7,415 nucleotides of DNA from positions 1 to 7,415 of the forward strand of contig NZ_JBEPIJ010000034.1 in the NCBI RefSeq assembly GCF_040327995.1, in the 5' to 3' direction. The notes under the pieces are model-generated. The model saw nothing but the letters and a program-made list of their open reading frames with translations. It made no database searches and had not been told where the DNA came from. Positions within the stretch are counted from its first letter, which is position 1; each line of letters begins with the position of its first letter. The position numbers and the translations under genes are program-made. This document shows, in pieces, positions 1 to 5,900 of this stretch. The stretch is from Solimonas thermocellulolyticum (GTDB lineage Bacteria; Pseudomonadota; Gammaproteobacteria; Nevskiales; Nevskiaceae).

Positions 1-78
1 CCCGCAGGCGCGGCACTTCAGACGTCCATCCCCCAGGCGATAGTGCCGACAACCTGCACATCCGGGACATCGCTTCAT
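1..78 (-). CDS. Transposase N-terminus (zinc ribbon), partial
   Basis: The first 26 codons of a transposase run off the left edge; the start ATG is the complement of 76-78. The peptide begins MKRCPGCAGC and continues with a Leu-x-Asp-Gly-Arg-x-Lys-Cys-x-x-Cys segment. The CxxC...CxxC arrangement (Cys4, Cys7, Cys22, Cys25) is a zinc ribbon followed by the 'DGR-x-KCxxC' wording common at the start of IS1595-family transposases, which would bind the element ends. The catalytic domain is not in view. The start is supported by GAGAGG (complement of 87-92), 8 bases upstream. It was identified by translating the minus strand directly because it is too short for usual ORF cut-offs. Zinc ribbons also begin other transposases such as IS1, so the family call is moderate. 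Confidence 0.65.
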   Translation of the reverse strand, partial: MKRCPGCAGCRHYRLGDGRLKCRACG

Positions 79-80
79 GA

Positions 81-100
81 CCAAATCCTCTCAGATTTGG
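81..100 (-). promoter_or_regulatory. Hairpin enclosing the transposase ribosome-binding site
   Basis: A perfect 7-bp inverted repeat (CCAAATC at 81-87, GATTTGG at 94-100) has a 6-base loop. In the transposase mRNA the GAGAGG ribosome-binding sequence occupies most of the loop and the first base of the 3' arm, 8 bases before the ATG. Other insertion sequences (IS10 and IS50 are the known cases) use hairpins to hide the transposase start when transcription enters from outside. A similar role here is inference; the repeat itself is plain in the sequence. Confidence 0.45.
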
Positions 101-122
101 TCCGGTTTGCTTAGGAATTACC

Positions 123-2358
123 TATCGAAATCCTCAAGGATGGCGCTTCGGCCATTTACGGCGCCGACGCGGTCGGTGGTGTGATCAACATCATCACGCG
201 CAAGGACTTCGAGGGCGTAGAGATCAGCCATCAGCTCCAGGGTACCGACCGCAAGGGCGGGGACGTCGAGCAGGGCTCGGTCACGATGGGGGTGAACGGC
301 TCGCGCGGCAATCTCGTGTTTGGCGCGTCTTACTTCAAGCGTGACATCATCTTCGCGCGCGACTCGCTGTTCAATGCGCCCGGCGCGAGTTTTTTCTCCA
401 ACAACCTGGTTGTTCTGCGCGATACGAACCGCGACGGCATGTTCACGCCCGGCGACGAGGCCTCGGGGGACGAGTACGTGTACGCCGCCGTGCCGGGCGG
501 CTGCCCGAACAGCGATCCGGCGTTTCAGCTCACCCCCGCGGGTCTGTGCGGCTACGATTTCAATCTGGTCGCCGCCGACGAGGCGGAAACGGCCAACCAA
601 GGCCTATTCGCCAAAGGCACGTTCCAGATCACCGATACCTGGGATTTCACCGGCAACGCCAGCATCAACCGCGCCAAGTCTTTTGGCCGGTATGCTCCCG
701 CGCTGAACGATTTCGCACTGATCATCCCAAACGACAATCCCTTCCTGCAGAACGAGGACATCGTGCAGCTCGGTGGCCCCTTCGGCGGTACCGCAGGTGA
801 AGTCGGTATCCCCGACGAAGAGCTCTACCAAGTTCTGCTCTATCACCGCTTTGCCTCGCTGGGCAATCGCGACAACTTCACCGATGCGAATGTCTACGAC
901 ATCAGCGGTATTTTCTCGGGGAACGTGTTCGGCCAGGTCGATGCCAGTGCCGGCGCGCGCTACAACGAGTACAAGTACTTTGAAAACGGCCGTTTCTACT
1001 TGCTGCGGCCGGCAGCACAGACCGGGCTTGATAACGGCACCTACGATTTCCGCGACCCCAACGCGACGCCGGATGCCGCGGCCAACTTCAAGGCCACGAC
1101 GTCGCGCGAGTCCACCTGGATCACGCGAGAAGCGTTTGCCGACGTGCAGTTCCCGCTCCTCGATCTGAACGGGGGGCAGGCCAAGATGCTGGTCGGCTGG
1201 GAGTACCGCGAAGAGGACTATGAGGACCTGTACGACGCGGCTTCGGAAGCCGGACAGATCGGCGGTTCGTCGGGCAACTCGGCGGGCCTGGATCGTCGGG
1301 TACGGGCATACTTTGCCGAGGCCTTCTTCCCAGTTTTGGACAACCTCGAGCTCTCGGCCGCGGTTCGCCGAGACAATTACTCGGATTTCGGGGATGCGAC
1401 ATCGCCCAAGGTCAGTGTCCGCTATCAGCCGATCAGTCCACTGACCTTGCGCGCCTCTTGGGGCGAGGGCTTTCGTGCGCCGACGTTGGACTTCCTTAGC
1501 CAAAAACCGGCGTTCTCGGCAGAGCCGGTCACCAACGACCAGGCCGAATGCGAGTTCGAAGGCTTCATCTGGGACGAGTCGACGGCGACCTGCCGCGATG
1601 AGAACGGGAACGTTCAGGCGGTGCAGATCAATGCGACGCGAATCGCGAATCCCGATCTGGGCGCCGAGGATTCCGAGCAGTACTCGATCGGCTTCGCTTA
1701 CGACGTGACGTCTTGGTTCGACTTCTCGCTGGACTATTACAACATCGCGTTGTCGGACCGTATCGACGTGTTCACCCCCGAGGAGATCCTCGATGCGATT
1801 CGCGTTGGCGATCCGGTCCCGGAGGCGTTCACGATCACCCGTGGTCCGACGGGGCGTATTCAGGATCTGCGCTTCGGGTTCACCAACTCCGGCGAACTCG
1901 ATACCAGTGGCCTCGATTTTGAGGCGAACTTCCGCTTCGGACTCGGGGAGTTCGGCAATGTCACGTCGATGCTACGGTACGTGTACATCCTCGAGTACAA
2001 GATCGACAATGGTCGCGACCAAATCGGCGATCCGGGGGCCCCGGATACACGGATTCAGGGTGCGACGGAGTGGAAGATCTCCGACTTCTCGGTCGTTTGG
2101 AACTTCCAGGTCATCGGCGATCAGGCGCAGACGGTCAACGCCGGCGGTGTGCGCAGCGGGCACATCCCGACCTACGTGACGCACGACTTCCAAGTGTCCT
2201 ACTTCGCACCCTGGAATGGCCAGATCACGGTGGGCGCGATCAACGCCTTTGGAAAAGAGCCGGACGCACGCTCTGCAGCCGATGGTCGTGACTACAACTT
2301 CTCCCTGTACGACCAGTACGGTGCGCAGCCGTACATCCGCTACACGCAGCGGTTCTGA
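123..2358 (+). pseudogene. TonB-dependent outer-membrane receptor, 5' end removed by IS insertion
   Basis: About 744 codons remain of a TonB-dependent receptor, which takes up a ligand through a 22-stranded outer-membrane barrel powered by TonB/ExbBD. Visible parts are the end of the plug (EILKDGASAIYGADAVGGV, 127-183), barrel strands throughout, the 'SWGEGFRAPTLDFL' barrel signature near 1459-1497, and a C-terminus YIRYTQRF ending in Phe, as the BAM complex requires. Signal peptide, TonB box and most of the plug are missing; an insertion sequence sits in their place. The in-frame GTG at 181 could not restore export. No internal stop or frameshift is present, so the insertion looks recent or the lost part lies across the element. 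Two Cys pairs 14-15 residues apart (codons 502/547 and 1549/1591) probably form loop disulfides. An EF-hand-like DTNRDG loop lies at 421-459. The ligand cannot be told from sequence. Confidence 0.9.
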
Positions 2359-2379
2359 CGCAAGGGGGGGGTGTTGCAC

Positions 2380-2407
2380 GAGGGCCCCTGCGGGGGCCCT
2401 CTTTTTT
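2380..2407 (+). terminator. Intrinsic terminator after the receptor gene
   Basis: A perfect 9-bp stem (GAGGGCCCC at 2380-2388 with GGGGCCCTC at 2393-2401) closes a 4-base loop and is followed by six T (2402-2407). This is a textbook Rho-independent terminator, 21 bases after the receptor stop codon. It ends only 15 bases before the methyltransferase start, so it either separates two units or acts as an attenuator between the receptor and the enzyme genes. Confidence 0.92.
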
Positions 2408-2411
2408 GGCG

Positions 2412-2416
2412 GGAGA
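2412..2416 (+). promoter_or_regulatory. Ribosome-binding site fixing the TTG start of the methyltransferase
   Basis: GGAGA (2412-2416, within GGGAGAAG) stands 6-7 bases before TTG at 2423. The open frame extends upstream through the terminator, but no ATG or GTG there has a comparable site, and starts further left would place the terminator hairpin inside the coding region. Confidence 0.7.
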
Positions 2417-2422
2417 AGACGT

Positions 2423-3433
2423 TTGACCGATGGGACCCCGGGATTGCAGGCCCGTGCTCAGGCGTGGAGCCGGTACTGGCGCCGCGGTGTGCGGCATTCA
2501 TGTCCCGGATCCTTCTCCGAGCACTACGGACAGGCCACACAGGCGTTTTGGCGCGAATGCTTCGCCGGCGTGTCGGGTGACGACCGGGTGGTTGAACTCG
2601 GCTGCGGCAATGGCTCCTTGATTCGCTGGTTCGCGCAGGCTGCCCGATGCTGGCCGCAGGCGATCGACGCGGTCGATCTGGCCGAGCTGGACGATACCTG
2701 GCTCGCGCAGCTTCCGGCGGGCCTGCGGCAACGGGTACGGCTGCATCCGCGCACCCCCGCAACCGGCTTGCCCGCCGCGGACGCCTCGATCAACCAGCTC
2801 TGGAGCCAGTACGCGCTTGAATACTTCGCCGACGAAGACGGTTGGGCGTTTTTGCGCCGTGTGCTCGCTCCGCGTGCGACGCTCGCCGCCATCGTTCACC
2901 ATCGGGCTTCGCTGCCGGCTCGGGTGGCTGACGCTGAGCGGGTGGACGCCGAGTGGCTGCTGCGCGCCGATGGACCGCTCGATCAGGCGGCTACCGTACT
3001 GCCGTGGCTGGCGATGTCTGAGGACCCGGCGCGGCGCACGCAGCGCGATGCCGACCCGCACGCCGCGGCGGCGCGTCAGCGTTTCAACGCCGCATTTGCC
3101 GAGGTGGCCGAGCGGATTGAGGCAACGGCGTTTCCCGACCTGTTGCGCGATACTGCGGAGCGCGTGATGCGCATCCTGCGCACCGCCTCGGCCGGCCATG
3201 TGCGGCAGGCGACGAGCGCGTTGCAGGCATTGCGTGCCGATCTGGCGGACAATCAGCTGCGCGTGGCCGAGCTGGTGGACTGCGCCCTCGATCGCGACGG
3301 CATCCAGGCCTGGGCGCAGCGGCTTGGGCAAATGGGATTCACCGCCGTCGATATCGGCGAGATCCAGGAGCAAGGCCAACTGTTCGGCTGGCGTCTGGTG
3401 GCCCGCCGCGGTGCCGTTCAAGGGGAAACATGA
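2423..3433 (+). CDS. Class I SAM-dependent methyltransferase
   Basis: A 336-residue protein starting at TTG with a good ribosome-binding site. It has a Rossmann-type methyltransferase fold: motif I RVVELGCGNGSL at residues 55-66 binds S-adenosylmethionine, an acidic strand (IDAVDLAEL) follows about 25 residues later, and SINQLWSQYALEYF around residues 122-135 matches the motif IV region. It ends in GWRLVARR, like the closing beta-hairpin of the fold. The middle of the protein (about residues 175-300) is helical and rich in Ala, Arg and Asp, and probably forms a substrate-selecting insert. No signal peptide or membrane segment is seen, so it should be cytoplasmic. The acceptor (protein, peptide or small molecule) is unknown. 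Its stop overlaps the next start by four bases (ATGA), which implies translational coupling. Any promoter must lie upstream of, or within, the receptor gene, because only 15 bases separate it from the terminator. Confidence 0.85.
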   Translation: MTDGTPGLQARAQAWSRYWRRGVRHSCPGSFSEHYGQATQAFWRECFAGVSGDDRVVELGCGNGSLIRWFAQAARCWPQAIDAVDLAELDDTWLAQLPAGLRQRVRLHPRTPATGLPAADASINQLWSQYALEYFADEDGWAFLRRVLAPRATLAAIVHHRASLPARVADAERVDAEWLLRADGPLDQAATVLPWLAMSEDPARRTQRDADPHAAAARQRFNAAFAEVAERIEATAFPDLLRDTAERVMRILRTASAGHVRQATSALQALRADLADNQLRVAELVDCALDRDGIQAWAQRLGQMGFTAVDIGEIQEQGQLFGWRLVARRGAVQGET

Positions 3434-5214
3434 AGCCATCGATCAGTGCCGTGCGTAATCGACTGCAGCAGGCGTTCCAGCAAATGCACGCCGGAAAGCT
3501 CGAGACCGCGCGTCGTGAGTTCATGGCCTTGTGCAGCGACGCGCAGTGCGGTGCCGACGCCTTCCGTGGGCTCGCCGCCGTTTGTTGGCGGCAGGGTCAG
3601 TTGCCGGCGGCCATCGAGTATCTGCGGCAAGCCGTGAGCATCGCTCCCGATCACGCCGATGCGCATGCGGACCTGGCTATCGTGCTGATGCACGCGCGGC
3701 AGAACGCGCAAGCCTTGCCGCATTGGGAGCGGGTGATCGCACTGCGGCCGAACGATCCAGATGTCTGGCACAACTACGGCAAGCTGCTCGGCGACTTGCG
3801 GCAACTACAGCCGGCGTGCGCTGCTTTCGAGCGATCACTGGCCCTGGCGCCGGATCGTTTGCCCACGTTGATGACCTACGCGCGGGTCCTGGCAAGCTGC
3901 GGCGACGAGGAGGCCGCGCAGGCGCTCTGGAACCGCGTCATCGGGCTCCAACCGCAGCGCTTCGAAGGCTATCAGGGCCTGGCCGAGCTGCAGTTCGCGT
4001 GTGGCCAATTGGAGGCCGCGCGCGACACGTACGCGCGCGGCGTGGCGGCGGCGCCGGACGCCCCCGAGCTGCACATGGGGCTTGCGCAACTGCGCGAAGA
4101 TCTCGGCGACCGTGAGGGGGCGGAAGCCGCCTTCCGCGAGGCATTACGCCTGCGTCCGGACTGGCCGCTCGCGCTCGAGGGCCTGCTGACACTGATCCGC
4201 GGACGTGCCGAGCCGGCACTGCTCGCGCAGGCGCGCGCGATCCTCGACGACGACAAGCGACCGCCGCAGGACCGTGCCAATGTTGGCTTCGGTCTGGGCA
4301 AGGCCCTCGATGCCAGCGACGCGGATGCGGCGTTCACGGTTTGGGAGCAGGCCAACCGCGCGCGGCGCAGGCAGATCGGCCCTTTCGACCGCATGCGCCA
4401 CGCCGAGCGCATCGATCGTACGATCGCCGCCTTTGATGCGCGGCAGGTCGCGCGCCTGCGCGGGCAGGGGCTTGCCGACCCCCGGCCGGTGTTCGTGTTG
4501 GGCATGCCGCGCAGTGGTACCTCGCTGGTCGAGCAGATCATCGCGGCGCATCCCGAGGCGCACGGTTTCGGCGAGCTCAAGGAGATCGCCCGGATCGCGC
4601 GGCGGATGCCGGCGCACGTGGGGTCGATCCAGCGCTGGCCGGAAGCCCTGTCGGCGGTGACGCCCGCGGCGCTGCAGGCCGCGGCTGCCGACTATCTCGC
4701 TGTGCTACAAAAGCGCGGTGGTGGGACCGCGCGACGGTGGATCGACAAGGCGCCGCTGAACTTCTATCACGTCGGGTTGATCGCGCTCATGTTCCCGCGG
4801 GCGACGATCATCTGGTGCCGGCGTGATCCGCGCGACATCTGCGTCTCGATCTACGGCGAGAACTTCGCGCTCGAACAACCCTTCGCGACGGATCTCGGCG
4901 ATCTCGGATTCTTCTATCGCGAGTACATGCGGCTGATGCGCCACTGGCAGTCCGTGCTGGGTGATCGGCTGCATGCCTGCGTGTACGAAGAGCTGGTCGC
5001 CGCACCTGAAAGTGGTGCGCGCGCGTTGATCGCGGCGACAGGTCTGGAGTGGCATGAAGCCTGCTTAAACTTTTACCAGAGCGACCGTGCCGTGCTCACG
5101 CCCAGTCGCTGGCAGGTGCGTCAGCCGATGTATTCGCACGGCGTGGGGCGCTGGCGCCGCTATGCGCATCGGCTCGGGCCGCTGATCGAAGCGCTAGGGG
5201 ACGAGCTGACATGA
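3430..5214 (+). CDS. TPR-repeat sulfotransferase (tyrosylprotein-sulfotransferase-like)
   Basis: A 594-residue fusion. Residues ~7-245 hold about seven tetratricopeptide repeats of 34 residues (for example 76-109, 110-143, 144-177, 178-211 and 212-245), a surface that normally binds protein or peptide. Residues ~355-590 are a PAPS-dependent sulfotransferase of the Sulfotransfer_3 type. The 5'-phosphosulfate loop is GMPRSGTSLVEQ (358-369), Glu382 is the likely catalytic base in the GFGELKE segment, Lys440 lies in WIDKAPLN, and the 3'-phosphate motif is RRDPRDICVSIY (464-475). From memory of human TPST2, its Arg78, Glu99, Lys158, Arg184 and Ser192 have almost the same spacing as Arg361, Glu382, Lys440, Arg465 and Ser473 here. 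This suggests transfer of sulfate to a protein or peptide hydroxyl, but the acceptor is not proven. The start has AGGGG five bases upstream. It overlaps both neighbours by ATGA, so the three genes are one translational unit. No signal peptide is seen. Confidence 0.93.
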   Translation: MKPSISAVRNRLQQAFQQMHAGKLETARREFMALCSDAQCGADAFRGLAAVCWRQGQLPAAIEYLRQAVSIAPDHADAHADLAIVLMHARQNAQALPHWERVIALRPNDPDVWHNYGKLLGDLRQLQPACAAFERSLALAPDRLPTLMTYARVLASCGDEEAAQALWNRVIGLQPQRFEGYQGLAELQFACGQLEAARDTYARGVAAAPDAPELHMGLAQLREDLGDREGAEAAFREALRLRPDWPLALEGLLTLIRGRAEPALLAQARAILDDDKRPPQDRANVGFGLGKALDASDADAAFTVWEQANRARRRQIGPFDRMRHAERIDRTIAAFDARQVARLRGQGLADPRPVFVLGMPRSGTSLVEQIIAAHPEAHGFGELKEIARIARRMPAHVGSIQRWPEALSAVTPAALQAAAADYLAVLQKRGGGTARRWIDKAPLNFYHVGLIALMFPRATIIWCRRDPRDICVSIYGENFALEQPFATDLGDLGFFYREYMRLMRHWQSVLGDRLHACVYEELVAAPESGARALIAATGLEWHEACLNFYQSDRAVLTPSRWQVRQPMYSHGVGRWRRYAHRLGPLIEALGDELT

Positions 5215-5897
5215 CCCAGCCTCGCGCCGCGAAGTTCGAGGTCCAGACGGTGTTCGCCGTGCCGATCGTGCGCGCCGCGCACCCGGCACCTGCCGTGCTC
5301 AACGGACGTTTACGAAGCTTGTTCCTCGAACGCGAGCAGGAAGGCGAGCGCTATCGCAACCCGCAGCCGACGATGACCATTCGCCCAGGTTTGTTCGAGA
5401 GTCGCTTCGATTTGTTCGAGTGGCCCGATGACGCCATCCGGGAATTGCGCAGCTTTTGCTGGTCGGCACTATTCAAGGCTGTTTCCGACCTGAGCGGATA
5501 TAACACACACGAGGTGCAGCAACTCGAAGTGCGCTCGAGTGCGTGGTTCCACATCACGCGTCGCGGCGGGTACTTCGGCCAGCACAATCATCCAATGGCC
5601 AGCTGGTCGGGTGTGTACAGCGTGGATGCGGGGGACGATCACAGTGGGCACCCGGACAGTGGTGCACTCGTGTTCGCCCATCCGTTCGGCATCGCCACGG
5701 CATGGACCGACCTCGGCAACGCCAACCTGCGTGAACCCTGGGCGGTACGTCCGCTCAGCTTGCGACTCAAGCCAGGCGACCTGGTGCTTTTCCCGTCTTG
5801 GTTGCTGCACCAGGTGATGCCGTTTCAGGGTGACGGTGAGCGCATCACCGTGGCCTTCAATGCCTGGTTCCGGCGTCGCGCAGCGGGCGCCGTTTGA
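5211..5897 (+). CDS. Putative 2OG-Fe(II) oxygenase (TIGR02466 / 2OG-FeII_Oxy_5 type)
   Basis: A 228-residue cytoplasmic protein with the pattern of the putative 2OG-Fe(II) oxygenase family. A VQTVFAVPIV strand opens the protein, QHNHPMASWSGVYSV (124-138) carries the first iron ligands (His125 and/or His127), GALVFAHPFG follows, and LKPGDLVLFPSWLLHQV supplies the distal His200. Arg211 in GERITVAFN probably binds 2-oxoglutarate. Family members couple 2-oxoglutarate decarboxylation to hydroxylation, but their substrates are mostly unknown and they often sit beside TPR sulfotransferases and TonB receptors (from general knowledge, not searched). The length is normal for the family. The start is set by an ATGA overlap with the sulfotransferase stop, with AGGGGA nine bases upstream. 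It is the last gene of the coupled trio and ends three bases before the convergent hydroxylase gene. Confidence 0.88.
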   Translation: MTQPRAAKFEVQTVFAVPIVRAAHPAPAVLNGRLRSLFLEREQEGERYRNPQPTMTIRPGLFESRFDLFEWPDDAIRELRSFCWSALFKAVSDLSGYNTHEVQQLEVRSSAWFHITRRGGYFGQHNHPMASWSGVYSVDAGDDHSGHPDSGALVFAHPFGIATAWTDLGNANLREPWAVRPLSLRLKPGDLVLFPSWLLHQVMPFQGDGERITVAFNAWFRRRAAGAV

Positions 5898-5900
5898 GGT

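Larger units (their letters stand above)
1..122 (-). mobile_element. End of an insertion sequence (IS1595-like), cut by the window edge
   Basis: This is the transposase-start end of an insertion sequence whose body lies left of the window. The minus strand encodes a zinc-ribbon N-terminus (1-78), and a 44-base leader then reaches the element boundary. I place the boundary at 122. From 123 the plus strand reads the third base of a codon followed by Ile-Glu-Ile-Leu-Lys-Asp-Gly, the conserved end of a TonB receptor plug. That family normally has Arg before Ile-Glu, and a CGT codon would supply the T at 123. Read outward-in, the element would begin GGTAATTCC. The in-frame TAG at 112-114 confirms that receptor coding does not continue leftwards. 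Assignment to IS1595 rests only on the zinc ribbon. The exact boundary could be off by a few bases. Confidence 0.7.

Noticed and set aside
604..1503. Long open frame (299 codons) on the minus strand opposite the receptor
   Set aside because: It lies antisense to a clear barrel coding sequence, has no recognisable domain and is basic and low in ordered motifs. GC-rich codon use produces such shadow frames.
2364..2371. Run of eight G after the receptor stop codon
   Set aside because: It could suggest phase variation or a sequencing error, but it is non-coding, just before the terminator stem, and changes no reading frame.
2216..2422. Upstream extension of the methyltransferase frame to an ATG at 2216
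   Set aside because: It would overlap the receptor by 143 bases and translate through the terminator hairpin, giving an Arg/Thr/Ser-rich tail. The TTG at 2423 has a proper ribosome-binding site.
2498..3439. 313-codon open frame on the minus strand opposite the methyltransferase
   Set aside because: Antisense to a gene with a clear SAM motif and operon overlaps. No family resemblance and no plausible ribosome-binding site.
3430..4164. Tandem DNA repeat suspected in the TPR region
   Set aside because: The 34-residue periodicity is at protein level only. The underlying bases of the units have diverged and show no near-identical copies.
3972..4580. 202-codon minus-strand frame inside the TPR-sulfotransferase
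   Set aside because: It is Ser/Arg/Ala-rich shadow coding opposite TPR and P-loop codons.
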